From CAVTWH01 sp963794685 (GTDB taxonomy: Bacteria; Actinomycetota; Actinomycetes; Mycobacteriales; Micromonosporaceae): DNA of 64,000 nucleotides. A program made the translations under genes and the position numbers. How positions within the stretch are numbered: the stretch's first letter is position 1; the number at the start of each line of letters is the position of its first letter. The notes under the pieces were generated by a model. The model saw only the letters and a list, made by a program, of their open reading frames with translations. It had not been told where the DNA came from and did no database searches. This document shows, one piece after another, positions 9,464 through 19,066 of this stretch. The stretch covers positions 1 to 64,000 of the forward strand of contig CAWCFK010000007.1 in the NCBI GenBank assembly GCA_963794685.1, written 5' to 3'.

Positions 9464-9582
9464 TTTGCTTGGCGTCGCCCGATCGCGAGCCTGCACCCAC
9501 CGGCCGGACCGACCGCTCACCGTGCCGACAGCCTCCGTGCCCCCAGCGGCGCAGGCTGTCCCCCTACGGAAGGCATCCCACC

Positions 9583-10706
9583 GTGACCACACTCCGGAGC
9601 AACCGGCTACGGGTGGCGCTCCTCATCGCCGCCGTCGTCACGCTCTCCACGACCACCACCGTGGCGCTGGCAGCCACCTCATCGACCGGCCCGTCGGCCG
9701 CGGCCGCCGGACCCACCGCCGCGCAACTGCTGGCCAAGCGGCGGCCTGCACGCCGGCGTCCACCGGCAAGTACGCGACCGACGAGGGCGGAGCCGCGACC
9801 GTCTCGATCTGCAAGAGGGGCTCGGCCTACTTCTGGACCTCCGACATGGACATCGACTGCGACGGCATCACCACGTCGCACTGCAGCAACGCACCGACCC
9901 GTCGTACTTCAACGAGACGTCGTTCGAGACCTCGACCGGCCAGTACTTCACCGCCGACGTCACGCACTACTACGTGATCCCGCTGCCCAGCTCCGGTTCA
10001 ACTACCAGCCAGCGCCGGCATCTCACCCGGCAGCGTCGGCCGCCGTCGTCTACAACAACAAGGTGGTCTACGCGGTCTTCGCCGACGAGGGGCCCGACGA
10101 CATCATCGGCGAGGGTTCCTACGCCGGCCGTCGCGCTCGGCATCGACCCCAACCCGGCCACCGGCGGCACCGAGGGGCCGGTCACCTTCATCGTCTTCCC
10201 CGGCAAGGTGCCGAACCCGGTGGAGAACAACACCACCATCGACACCGTCGGCGCCGCCGCGGCGAGCACCTGGCTGGGCGGCACCACGCCGACCACCCAC
10301 CGCCTCCCCCGCCGACTCCGGCCACCGGGTCGGGGCGATCACCGGCTACGGCAGCAAATGCGTCGACGTCGCCGGTGCCAACAGCGCCAACGGCGCCGCG
10401 GTGCAGCTGTACACATGCAACGGCACCAACGCGCAAAAGTGGACGGTCGGCAGCGACGGCACCCTGAAGGCGCTGGGCAAGTGCATGGACGTCACCTCGC
10501 GGGTACGGCCAACGGCACCAAAGTCGCAGCTCTACACGTGCAACGGCACCGCCGCGCAGAAATGGACCGGAGCCGCGGAACACACTCGTCAACGCCGGAT
10601 CCGGCAAGTGCCTGGACGCCACCGGGCCCATCTCGGCGGACGGCACGCGGCTGCAGATCTGGACCTGCTCCGGGGCCGCAACCAGCAGTGGAACGCTGCC
10701 GGCCTG
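9583..10706 (+). pseudogene. Secreted GH75 chitosanase with C-terminal ricin-type lectin domain, many frame changes
   Basis: Reconstructed across frames this is a secreted enzyme of about 370 residues. GTG 9583 follows a GGAAGG site and opens a signal peptide (TTLRSNRLRVALLIAA up to a cleavage zone near ALAATSS). The GH75 chitosanase domain is recognised from FWTSDMDIDCDG, VVYNNKVVYAVFADEGP, IIGEGSYA and ALGIDPNPATGG ending in FIVFPG. A ricin-B/CBM13-like tail follows with repeated QLYTCNGTNAQKWT and QLYTCNGTAAQKWT units and a last QIWTCSG. GH75 enzymes hydrolyse chitosan outside the cell. The frame moves about seven or more times (near 9735, 9905, 9990, 10125, 10315, 10500, 10515, 10575), yet family motifs stay intact on both sides. 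That favours poor local sequence over decay. Confidence 0.75.
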
Positions 10707-10807
10707 ACCCGAGGGCGGTGGACAGGAGTGGACGAGGAGTTTGGCCGGGGCCCGCGAGACTCTCCCGCTGCAGTGTCGGATGACGCCAAAACGGGCATGG
10801 TGGGGGG

Positions 10808-11110
10808 ATGGGATCTTATGACGGACCGGCGATGGTGACTCTTCCCGACGGTACCCAGTTCGAGTCGGAGGTGAGCCTGCATGGTCTCGCCTGGGATGAC
10901 GACCGGGTGGCCAGCGTGGCCTGGCTCGGTACCTTGATGACCGGTACCGGCCAGGAGTTGGCCTCGCGGGCAGGTGAGACGGTCGGGCTCTGGCTCGGCT
11001 CGGGCGAGAAGGCGCGCGCCGTCGTCGGCGCGGTGACCGTTCTCGAACAGGGTGGCGAGGCGGTGGAACTGCTCGGCGTCGGCGTTTCACCGTTCGCCAC
11101 CCTGATCTGA
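10808..11110 (+). CDS. Small protein of unknown function
   Basis: A 100-residue protein I do not recognise with certainty. The ATG lies directly after a GGTGGGGGG stretch that could serve as ribosome-binding site. The chain opens GSYDGPAMVTLPDGTQFESEV and looks like alternating short strands with glycine turns, ending in VELLGVGVSPFATLI. It has no signal peptide, membrane segment or cysteine. The opening YDGPA...LPDG loosely recalls the start of small beta-barrel domains of the DUF4873 type, but I would not assign it. It stands alone, converging on the secreted coiled-coil gene. Confidence 0.5.
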   Translation: MGSYDGPAMVTLPDGTQFESEVSLHGLAWDDDRVASVAWLGTLMTGTGQELASRAGETVGLWLGSGEKARAVVGAVTVLEQGGEAVELLGVGVSPFATLI

Positions 11111-11218
11111 GCGGTCCTCCCGAGCTGGTGACCCGGACGGGACTGTGAATGAACGGCTCTGGATACCCCGGGCGTGCCACGGGACAACCCGCCAGGGCCG
11201 TCCCGTGGCACTGTCCGG

Positions 11219-12085
11219 TCAGGGCTTACATTCGTGCTCTGTCATTTCGGCCTGGATGGTGGCGATCTCCGAGAGCAGCGCCTGCAACTGGGCCTGGGTC
11301 CGGGCGATCTCGTCGAGCTGGTCACTCAGCCCTGCCTCGGAGACGCCGAGCATCTCCTGGGCCCTGTCGTAGGCCTGCTCGGCCTGGATCGCCGCGTTGT
11401 TGGTCACCATCACCTCGTAGCCCCACGGGTTTGCCAGGGCTCCCTTCGCCATCCCGGTCTCGAAGACGACAGTCGGTTGGAGCCCGACGGGGCCGTACGG
11501 GTGCATCGGGTCGCTGGGACCGTAGGGGCCGCCGGTCGCGCTACCTCCGCTGCTACTGGTTGCGAACGGGGAGCTGCCGTTGGCCTGGAGGTACCTCGTC
11601 ACGGTGTACCAGGCGATTGCCTGCGTGTTGACTTTGGCCTGCCACAGTGCCGCCAGTCCGTCCTGGAACTCCTTGTTCTCGCCCACCAGCCGGTCGTACT
11701 CGGCCTGCGCGGCCGCGTACTCGCCGCTGTAGGTGTCGATGAGTCCCTCGGCCTGGTTGAGCTGTGTGGTGAGGGTCTTGCAGTCGTCCTTCGGCGGGAT
11801 CTGCGGCACCGAACCACCACCACTGCCGCCACCACCACCGCCGTGCTCCTTACCGCCGTCACCGCTACCCGCGTCTCCGACGTAGAGCGTGGTGTAGGCG
11901 GCGCAGTAGCCCACGACCGTCGTCGCGTACCCCTCGTCGGTCTTTCTGGTGATCTGGTATGTCCCCTCCTGGGAACAGAAGATGACAGTCTGCATGGCGA
12001 AGGCCGGCGTCGGCACCGCCACCAACGCCGCGGCCGCGACCCCGGCGGCTACCAACAGCCCCGCACCCCTGCGAAGAGTATTCAT
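11219..12085 (-). CDS. Secreted protein with Gly-rich linker and coiled-coil segments
   Basis: A 288-residue exported protein of unknown function. ATG 12085 gives a clear signal peptide (NTLRRGAGLLVAAGVAAAAL, cleavage near TPAFA); a TTG start 27 bases upstream is possible but less likely. The mature part has a small N-terminal domain with two cysteines (FCSQEG, GYCAAY) and a glycine/serine linker GGGGGGSGGGS near residue 100. Next come a helical stretch (TTQLNQAEGLIDTYSGEY), a Gly/Pro-rich loop, and a final coiled coil (QAYDRAQEMLGV through QLQALLSEIATIQAEM) ending in HECKP. Four cysteines could form two disulfides. It is a single gene downstream of, and in the same direction as, gltD. A cell-surface structural or sensing role is possible. 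Confidence 0.7.
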   Translation of the reverse strand: MNTLRRGAGLLVAAGVAAAALVAVPTPAFAMQTVIFCSQEGTYQITRKTDEGYATTVVGYCAAYTTLYVGDAGSGDGGKEHGGGGGGSGGGSVPQIPPKDDCKTLTTQLNQAEGLIDTYSGEYAAAQAEYDRLVGENKEFQDGLAALWQAKVNTQAIAWYTVTRYLQANGSSPFATSSSGGSATGGPYGPSDPMHPYGPVGLQPTVVFETGMAKGALANPWGYEVMVTNNAAIQAEQAYDRAQEMLGVSEAGLSDQLDEIARTQAQLQALLSEIATIQAEMTEHECKP

Positions 12086-12125
12086 GCCCGGCAGGCTATG
12101 CGGCAGCCGCAATCAGGTAGATGAC

Positions 12126-12153
12126 ACTGGTGCGCGCCGACGGCCGCGCCAGT
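12126..12153 (-). terminator. Candidate terminator downstream of gltD
   Basis: ACTGGTGCG and CGCGCCAGT form a nine-pair stem with one mismatch around a loop rich in C and G. It lies about 25 bases beyond the gltD stop on the minus strand. There is no T-run. Confidence 0.35.
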
Positions 12154-12175
12154 TGTCGTGTCGACCCGGGTGAGC

Positions 12176-13642
12176 TCAGCGTGCGGCGAGGGCGACCGTG
12201 TGCGGATGGATCGGGGCCGGCAGCGTCGACGACCCGGACAGGTACGCGTCCACCGCCGCAGCGGCAGCCCGACCTTCGGCGATGGCCCACACGATCAGTG
12301 ACTGCCCGCGTCCGGCGTCCCCGGCGATGAACACCCCGTCCGCGGTGGACTTCCAACCCGCGTCACGGACCGCACGGCCACGCGAATCGACGTCGACGCC
12401 GAGCGAGTCCAGGAACCCGCCCTCGGCCGCGCCATCGGTGGACACGAAGCCCATCGCCAGGAACACCAGGTCGGCCGGGATCTCGCGTTCGGTCCCTTCG
12501 ACCTTGGCGAACCTGCCGTCGACCAGCTCGACCTCGTGCAGGGCGAGCGCCCGTACCCGGCCGTTCTCGTCGCCGACAAACCTCTCGGAATTGACCGCGA
12601 ACAGTCGCTCGCCGCCCTCCTCGTGGGCGCTGGACGTGCGGTAGATCAATGGCCAGGTCGGCCACGGGGTGGAGGTCGGGCGCAGTTCGGCTGGCCTCGG
12701 CATGATCTCCAGCTGGGTTACGCTCTTGGCGCCCTGGCGGTGGGCTGTCCCGAGGCAGTCGGCTCCGGTGTCACCGCCACCGATGATCACCACGTGCCGG
12801 CCGGCGGCGTCGATCGGTGACGAGTCGAAGTCGCCGTTCTGTACGCGATTGGCGGGGACGAGATACTCCATCGCCGAGTAGATGCCGGCCAGGTCACGAC
12901 CCGGTACCGGGAGGTCCCGCGGAACCGTCGCGCCGGTGGCGAGCACGACGGCGTCGAAGTCGGATCGCAACTGCTGGACGGACAGGTCGGTACCGACGTG
13001 GACGCCGGTGACGAACCGGGTACCTTCGGCCGCCAGCTGGGCCAACCGGCGATCGAGGTGCCGCTTCTCCATCTTGAACTCGGGGATGCCGTAGCGCAGC
13101 AGCCCACCGATGCGGTCGGCGGACTCGTACACGGTCACCTGGTGACCGGCGCGGGTGAGCTGTTGGGCGGCGGCCAGTCCGGCCGGGCCGGAGCCGATCA
13201 CCGCAACCCTCTTACCGCTGAGTTGCACCGGAATCTGTGCAGTGATCCAGCCCTCCGCCCAGGCCCGATCGATGATCTCGACCTCGACCTGCTTGATGGT
13301 CACGGCCTCGGAGTGGATGCCCAGCACACAGGCGGACTCGCACGGAGCGGGGCAGAGCCGCCCGGTGAACTCCGGAAAGTTGTTCGTCGCGTGCAGCCGG
13401 TCGGAGGCGGCGCGCCACCGGTCGGTGCGGACCAGGTCGTTCCACTCCGGAATGAGGTTTCCGAGCGGACAACCGTTGTGGCAGTAGGGGATACCGCAGT
13501 CCATGCAGCGGCTCGCCTGGGTCTGGGTCTTGTACGGCGCGAACGGTTGGTACACCTCGCGCCAGTCGGAGATCCGCACCGGTACCGGGCGGCGGGTGGG
13601 CAGCTCCCGGCTGTTCCGCATGAATCCAGTGGGATCAGCCAC
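12176..13642 (-). CDS. gltD: Glutamate synthase (NADPH) small subunit
   Basis: A 488-residue beta subunit of glutamate synthase. It takes electrons from NADPH through FAD and Fe-S clusters to the large subunit. N-terminal cysteine motifs CMDCGIPYCHNGCP and CPAPCESACVLG bind the clusters. An FAD site GSGPAGLAAAQQL follows at about residue 150 and an NADPH site IGGGDTGADCLG at about 285. A late FIAGDAGRGQSL is also typical. I choose GTG 13642 (VADPTGFM...) because it matches the usual GltD beginning, overlaps the gltB stop by 8 bases, and has GGAGG 7 bases upstream inside the gltB end. It forms an operon with gltB. Confidence 0.95.
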   Translation of the reverse strand: MADPTGFMRNSRELPTRRPVPVRISDWREVYQPFAPYKTQTQASRCMDCGIPYCHNGCPLGNLIPEWNDLVRTDRWRAASDRLHATNNFPEFTGRLCPAPCESACVLGIHSEAVTIKQVEVEIIDRAWAEGWITAQIPVQLSGKRVAVIGSGPAGLAAAQQLTRAGHQVTVYESADRIGGLLRYGIPEFKMEKRHLDRRLAQLAAEGTRFVTGVHVGTDLSVQQLRSDFDAVVLATGATVPRDLPVPGRDLAGIYSAMEYLVPANRVQNGDFDSSPIDAAGRHVVIIGGGDTGADCLGTAHRQGAKSVTQLEIMPRPAELRPTSTPWPTWPLIYRTSSAHEEGGERLFAVNSERFVGDENGRVRALALHEVELVDGRFAKVEGTEREIPADLVFLAMGFVSTDGAAEGGFLDSLGVDVDSRGRAVRDAGWKSTADGVFIAGDAGRGQSLIVWAIAEGRAAAAAVDAYLSGSSTLPAPIHPHTVALAAR

Positions 13643-16600
13643 GAGCTGCCTCCATGATCGCATCGTCCACGTCGCGGCCGGACAGTTCGGCCAGCCGACT
13701 TGCCTGCAGTACCCGCTTGTAGTCGCGGGGCATGATCGTCGAGAACGCCGCCGTGTGTCGCGGCCAGTCGGCGAGAATGGTTTCGGCCACCACCGACCCG
13801 GTTTCGGCGTAGTGGCGTTCCACGATGGCCCGCAGTTCGACAGCGTCTTGCGCGGACAGCGGTTCGATGTCGACCATCTCGGTGTTGACCAGCGAGTGGT
13901 CCAGATTCAGCACGTGGGCCACCCCGCCGGACATGCCCGCGGCGAAGTTGCGTCCGGTCGGGCCGAGCACCGCCACCCGCCCGCCGGTCATGTACTCGCA
14001 CCCGTGGTCACCGACGCCTTCGACGACCGCGATCGCGCCGGAGTTGCGGACGCAGAACCGTTCACCCACCCGGCCGCGCAGGAACAGCTCGCCTGAGGTG
14101 GCGCCGTAGAGGATGGTGTTGCCGGCGATGATGTTCTCTTCGGCGGCGAACGCGGCGTTTTCGTGCGGGCGGATGATGATCCGTCCACCGGACAGGCCCT
14201 TGCCGACGTAATCGTTGGCGTCGCCGGACAAGCGCAGCGTGACCCCCGGTGGGAGGAACGCGCCGAAGGACTGGCCCGCGGTACCGGTGAGCACCACCTC
14301 GATGGTGTCGTCGGGCAGGCCCTTGCCGCCGTACGCGCGGGTCACCCGCGAGCCGAGCAGCGTGCCGACGGTCCGGTTGACGTTGCGGACCGGCAGCTCG
14401 ATGCGGACCGGCTGCCCCTCGGTGAGCGCACCCTCGGCCAGTTGGATCAGCGTGTTGTCCAACGCCTTGTCCAGTCCGTGATCCTGACCGACGACCTGGT
14501 GCAGCGGCGTCCCGGCGGGAAGCTCGGGCAGCACGAAGATCGGCGAGAGGTCCAGGCCGGCGGCCTTCCAGTGGTCGATGGCCGCGCGGGTGTCGAGCAG
14601 CTCGACGTGTCCGACCGCCTCGTCGAGACTGCGGAACCCGAGCTCGGCGAGGTACTGCCGGACCTGCTCGGCGATGTACTGGAAGAAGGTGACCACGAAC
14701 TCGGGCTTGCCGTCGAACTTCCTACGCAGCTCCGGGTTCTGGGTGGCCACCCCGACCGGGCAGGTGTCCAGGTGACACACCCGCATCATGATGCAGCCCG
14801 CCACCACCAGTGGCGCGGTCGCGAAACCGAACTCCTCCGCGCCGAGCAGCGCGGCGACGACGACGTCCCGACCGGTCTTGAGCTGCCCGTCGACCTGGAC
14901 AACGATCCGGTCGCGCAAACCGTTGAGGAGCAGGGTCTGCTGGGTCTCGGCCAGGCCCAGCTCCCACGGCGCGCCGGCGTGCTTGAGCGAGGTCAACGGT
15001 GAAGCGCCGGTACCGCCGTCGTGGCCGGAGATGAGGACCACGTCGGCGTGCGCCTTGCTGACCCCGGCCGCGACCGTGCCCACGCCAACCTCGGCCACCA
15101 GCTTCACGTGCACCCGGGCCTGATCGTTGGCGTTTTTCAGGTCGTGGATCAGCTGGGCCAGGTCCTCGATGGAGTAGATGTCGTGGTGCGGCGGTGGGGA
15201 GATCAGGGCGACGCCGGGCGTGGAGTGCCGGGTACGGGCCACCCACGGATAGACCTTGTAGCCGGGCAACTGCCCGCCCTCACCGGGCTTGGCGCCCTGC
15301 GCCATCTTGATCTGCAGGTCGTCGGCGTTGACCAGGTACTCGCTGGTGACCCCGAACCGTCCGCTGGCGACCTGTTTGACGGAGCTGCGCCGGGCCGGGT
15401 CGTACAGCCGGTCGACGTCCTCGCCACCTTCGCCGGTGTTGGATCTGGCGCCGATCGAGTTCATCGCGATCGCGAGCGTCTCGTGCGCCTCGGCGGAGAT
15501 GGAGCCGTAGGACATCGCGCCGGTGGAGAACCGGGTGACGATGCTGTCGACCGACTCGACCTCGTCGATCGGGACCGGTGTGCGGGCGCCGACCTTCAGC
15601 TCGAACAGGCCACGCAGGGTCGCCCCGTCGCGGGACATGCCGTCCACGGCCGCGGTGTATCTGGCGAACACGTCGTACTGCCGGGTCCGGGTCGCGTGCT
15701 GCAGCAGGAACACCGTCTCCGGGTTGAACAGGTGCAGTTCGCCGTCGCGTCGCCACTGGTACTCCCCGCCCGTTTCCAGCCCACGGTGCGCTGTCCGGGT
15801 GGCGTTGGGCTGCCAGGCGCGCCCGTGCCGGGCGGCGACCTCGGCATGGATCTCGGCGAGCCCGATCCCGCCGAGCTTGCTCGACGTGCCGGTGAAGTAG
15901 CGCTCGACGAGCTCCTTGGACAGGCCGACCGCCTCGAAGACCTGCGCGCCCATGTAGGAGGCGACCGTGGAGATGCCCATCTTGGACATCACCTTCAGCA
16001 CGCCCTTGCCCATCGCCTTGACGTAGTTGCGGGCGGCCTTGTAGGGGTCCAGGCCGGCGATCGCGCCACTGGTGATCATGTCGTCGATGGACTCGAAAGC
16101 CAGGTACGGGTTCACGGCGGACGCGCCGTAGCCCAGCAACAGGGCCATGTGGTGCACCTCGCGGGCGTCACCGGCCTCCGCGACCAACCCGACCATGGTG
16201 CGGGTCTTCTCGCGGATGAGGTGGTGGTGCACGCAGGCGGTGAGCAGCAGCGACGGGATCGGTGCCAGGTCGGCGGTGGAATCGCGGTCGGACAGCACGA
16301 TCAGCCGGGCGCCGTCTTCGATCGCCTCGGAGATGTGTCGACAGATGTCGACCAGCCGGGCCTTGAGGCCCTCGGCACCGTCGCGTACCCGGTACAGGCC
16401 CGACACGGTGATTGCCTTGAACCCGGGCATGTCGCCGTCGTCGTCGATGTGGATGATCTTGGCGAGCTCGTCGTTGTCCAGCACCGGGAACGGCAGGACG
16501 ATCTGGCGGCAGGACGCCGCCGACGGCGCCAGCAGGTTCTGCTCCGGCCCGATCGTCATGGCGACCGAGGTGACGATCTCCTCCCGGATCGCGTCCAGGG

Positions 16601-18179
16601 GCGGGTTCGTCACCTGCGCGAACAGCTGACTGAAGTAGTCGAAGAGTAGCCGTGGGCGCGTCGACAGCACCGCGATCGGGGTGTCGGTGCCCATCGATCC
16701 GATCGGTTCGGTGCCCGCCACGGCCGCCGGGGTGACCAGGACCCGCAGCTCCTCCTCGGTGTAGCCGAACGTCAGCTGGCGGCGCAGCACCGCCTCGTGG
16801 TCGTAGACGATGTGTTCCCGGTCGGGCAGCTCGGACAGCCGCATCAGCCCGGCGTGCAGCCAGTCCGCGTACGGATGCTCGGCGGCCAGCTCGGACTTGA
16901 TCCCCTCGTCGTCGATGATGCGCCCGGCGGCCGTGTCCACCAGGAACATCCGTCCGGGTTGCAGCCGACCCTTCGCGACGACGGTCGCCGGGTCGATGTC
17001 GAGGACACCGGCTTCGCTGGCGAAAACGACGATGTCGTCACTGGTCCGCCACCACCGCGCCGGGCGCAGACCGTTGCGGTCCAGGACGGCGCCGACCCGG
17101 GTCCCGTCGGTGAACGCGACGCAGGCCGGACCGTCCCACGGCTCCATCACCGAGGCGTGGAACTCGTAGAAGGCGCGCCGCGCCGGGTCCATCGTCGGGT
17201 TGTTCTCCCAGGCCTCCGGGATCATCATCAGCACCGCGTGGGCCAGCGGTCGGCCACCCAGGTGCAGCAGCTCGAGGACTTCGTCGAAACTCGCCGAATC
17301 GCTCGCCCCCGGTGTGCAGATCGGGAACAGCCGCTCGAGATCACCGGGAATCAGGTCACTGGTGAGCAGTGCCTCGCGCGCCCGCATCCAGTTCCGGTTG
17401 CCCTTGAGCGTGTTGATCTCGCCGTTGTGCGCGATGTAGCGGTACGGGTGCGCGAGCGGCCAACTCGGGAACGTGTTGGTGGAGAACCGGCTGTGCACCA
17501 GCGCGATCGCGCTCACCAGCCGCGGGTCGGACAGATCGGGGAAGAACGCCGCGAGCTGAGCGGTGGTCAGCATCCCCTTGTAGATCAGCGTGCGGGCCGA
17601 CAGCGACGGGAAGTAGGTGTCGACGCCACGCTCGCGGGTTTCCCGTTCGGCTCGGCGCCGCACCACGAACGCCAGCCGTTCCAGCGCGAGACCCGAGCCA
17701 CCCGAGATGAACAGCTGGGCGAAGTGCGGTTGCACGGAGCGGGCCGTCGGGCCGAGGTCGGCGCCGTGCGCGTCGACGGGTAGCTCACGCCAACCCACGA
17801 GTTGGGCGGCCTCCTGCGCAACGATCCGCTCGATGGTCGCGACGGCCAGCGCCCGCTGGCCGGTGTCCGCGGGCAGGAAGGCAATGCCCACGGCGTAGGT
17901 CGGCTCCCCGGCGGCCGTGGGCTCCGGCAGGGGGAAGTCGGTGACCGCGCGCAGGAATTCGTCCGGCACCTGCAGCAGAATGCCCGCGCCGTCACCGGAG
18001 TTGACCTCGCGACCCGCGGCGCCACGGTGCTCCAGGTTGCGCAGCGCAGTCAGGCCCGCCTCGATGATCGCGTGCGTGCGTCGGCCGCGTGCGTCGACGA
18101 CGAAGGCGACACCGCAGGCGTCGTGTTCGTTGGCGGGGTCGTAGAGACCCTGGGCGTACGGGGCTGCGGAGAATGTCAC
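13635..18179 (-). CDS. gltB: Glutamate synthase large subunit
   Basis: A 1514-residue alpha subunit of glutamate synthase, which turns glutamine plus 2-oxoglutarate into two glutamates in nitrogen assimilation. The class II glutamine amidotransferase nucleophile is Cys22 in HDACGVAF; the preceding residues are a propeptide. Further motifs are the HNGEINTLKGNRNW substrate segment, the FMN-binding central region with GHDGGTGASPL, and the 3Fe-4S site CIMMRVCHLDTCPVG. The C-terminal GXGXG-type beta-helix region contains GGDANDY-like and GNTILYGATSGEL segments. Length and order are normal and the gene is intact over 4.5 kb, unlike several neighbours. A likely sigma-70-type promoter lies about 85 bases upstream. 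Confidence 0.97.
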   Translation of the reverse strand: MTFSAAPYAQGLYDPANEHDACGVAFVVDARGRRTHAIIEAGLTALRNLEHRGAAGREVNSGDGAGILLQVPDEFLRAVTDFPLPEPTAAGEPTYAVGIAFLPADTGQRALAVATIERIVAQEAAQLVGWRELPVDAHGADLGPTARSVQPHFAQLFISGGSGLALERLAFVVRRRAERETRERGVDTYFPSLSARTLIYKGMLTTAQLAAFFPDLSDPRLVSAIALVHSRFSTNTFPSWPLAHPYRYIAHNGEINTLKGNRNWMRAREALLTSDLIPGDLERLFPICTPGASDSASFDEVLELLHLGGRPLAHAVLMMIPEAWENNPTMDPARRAFYEFHASVMEPWDGPACVAFTDGTRVGAVLDRNGLRPARWWRTSDDIVVFASEAGVLDIDPATVVAKGRLQPGRMFLVDTAAGRIIDDEGIKSELAAEHPYADWLHAGLMRLSELPDREHIVYDHEAVLRRQLTFGYTEEELRVLVTPAAVAGTEPIGSMGTDTPIAVLSTRPRLLFDYFSQLFAQVTNPPLDAIREEIVTSVAMTIGPEQNLLAPSAASCRQIVLPFPVLDNDELAKIIHIDDDGDMPGFKAITVSGLYRVRDGAEGLKARLVDICRHISEAIEDGARLIVLSDRDSTADLAPIPSLLLTACVHHHLIREKTRTMVGLVAEAGDAREVHHMALLLGYGASAVNPYLAFESIDDMITSGAIAGLDPYKAARNYVKAMGKGVLKVMSKMGISTVASYMGAQVFEAVGLSKELVERYFTGTSSKLGGIGLAEIHAEVAARHGRAWQPNATRTAHRGLETGGEYQWRRDGELHLFNPETVFLLQHATRTRQYDVFARYTAAVDGMSRDGATLRGLFELKVGARTPVPIDEVESVDSIVTRFSTGAMSYGSISAEAHETLAIAMNSIGARSNTGEGGEDVDRLYDPARRSSVKQVASGRFGVTSEYLVNADDLQIKMAQGAKPGEGGQLPGYKVYPWVARTRHSTPGVALISPPPHHDIYSIEDLAQLIHDLKNANDQARVHVKLVAEVGVGTVAAGVSKAHADVVLISGHDGGTGASPLTSLKHAGAPWELGLAETQQTLLLNGLRDRIVVQVDGQLKTGRDVVVAALLGAEEFGFATAPLVVAGCIMMRVCHLDTCPVGVATQNPELRRKFDGKPEFVVTFFQYIAEQVRQYLAELGFRSLDEAVGHVELLDTRAAIDHWKAAGLDLSPIFVLPELPAGTPLHQVVGQDHGLDKALDNTLIQLAEGALTEGQPVRIELPVRNVNRTVGTLLGSRVTRAYGGKGLPDDTIEVVLTGTAGQSFGAFLPPGVTLRLSGDANDYVGKGLSGGRIIIRPHENAAFAAEENIIAGNTILYGATSGELFLRGRVGERFCVRNSGAIAVVEGVGDHGCEYMTGGRVAVLGPTGRNFAAGMSGGVAHVLNLDHSLVNTEMVDIEPLSAQDAVELRAIVERHYAETGSVVAETILADWPRHTAAFSTIMPRDYKRVLQASRLAELSGRDVDDAIMEAARG

Positions 18180-18262
18180 GTGTCGGGGCTCCGGATCGAC
18201 GTCGCGCCAGCGTGTTCTGGTCGTGGGGTGGCGGGACGGCGTTGGCCCAGCAGGGTCACTGG

Positions 18263-18291
18263 AGCATACATATGGACCAGCGAGTTCGTAA
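18263..18291 (-). promoter_or_regulatory. Probable promoter of gltBD
   Basis: On the minus strand TTACGA (18286-18291) and TATGCT (18263-18268) are separated by exactly 17 bases, a good match to a vegetative actinobacterial promoter. It would give a leader of about 75 bases. The remaining gap up to 18406 shows no gene and no structure I can name. Confidence 0.4.
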
Positions 18292-18406
18292 GGTATAGAG
18301 CGCGCTTACCGTCGGTGATGAAACAAACCGGGCAAGGGTACCTGTGGGTGATCTTGTTGTCGTCTGTCCGGGTTGCGCCCGTGACCGTGCGGTACGGGAC
18401 GAAGCT

Positions 18407-19066
18407 TCAGGTCACCAGGCCCCTGCGGTAGGCGTAGATCACAGCCTGCACCCGGTCCCGCAAGCCAAGCTTGGTGAGAATGCGCGACACGTACGTCTTT
18501 ACGGTTTCCTGGCTGATCACCAGCGCCGCGGCGATTTCGCTGTTGGACAAGCCGTTGGCGATCAGGCGCAGTACCTCCAACTCGCGCGGCGTCAGCGTGC
18601 CGCGCTCCGGCGCCCCTTCGGTCGGACGGATCCGCGCCGCGTACTTTCCGACCAGTTGTCGGGTCACCTCCGGCGCCAGCAACGCGGCCCCGGCCGCGAC
18701 CGTCCGGATGCCGCCCAGCAACTGCGCGGGCGGTGCGTCCTTGAGCAGGAAGCCACTCGCCCCGGCACGCAACGCCTCATACACGTACTCGTCCAGATTG
18801 AACGTCGTCACCACAAGCACTTTGACGGGGTGCGCGACCCCGACCCCGGCCAGCAGGCGGGTCGCCCCGATGCCGTCGAGCACCGGCATCTGGACGTCCA
18901 TCACCACGACGTCCGGGTGCAGTCGGCGGGCGAGTTCGACCGCGGCGCGGCCGTCCCCGCACTCGCCGACCATCTCCAGGTCAGGTTGAGCGTCGATGAT
19001 GGTGGCCAGGCCGGTGCGGATCAGTACCTGGTCGTCACAGACCAGCACCCGGATCGGTGCCGTCAC
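18407..19066 (-). CDS. Response regulator, NarL/LuxR family
   Basis: A 219-residue two-component response regulator. The receiver domain has the acidic pair in VLVCDDQVLIRTG, the phosphoacceptor aspartate in VVVMDVQMPVLDG, and the conserved lysine in GASGFLLKD. The C-terminal LuxR helix-turn-helix reads LTPRELEVLRLIANGLSNSE through ETVKTYVSRILTKL. GTG 19066 is chosen because it overlaps the histidine kinase stop (GTGA) and begins just before the first strand. Its partner kinase lies immediately upstream, so the pair forms a DesK-like actinobacterial two-component system. The target is probably the adjacent CPBP gene or a transporter elsewhere; that is inference. Confidence 0.93.
   Translation of the reverse strand: MTAPIRVLVCDDQVLIRTGLATIIDAQPDLEMVGECGDGRAAVELARRLHPDVVVMDVQMPVLDGIGATRLLAGVGVAHPVKVLVVTTFNLDEYVYEALRAGASGFLLKDAPPAQLLGGIRTVAAGAALLAPEVTRQLVGKYAARIRPTEGAPERGTLTPRELEVLRLIANGLSNSEIAAALVISQETVKTYVSRILTKLGLRDRVQAVIYAYRRGLVT

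Noticed and set aside
18180..18406. Possible riboswitch or leader element before gltB
   Set aside because: Only a plain promoter is convincing; I see no recognisable aptamer core or terminator/antiterminator pair.
12998..18431. Several long plus-strand frames over gltBD
   Set aside because: All are antisense shadows of the intact glutamate synthase genes.
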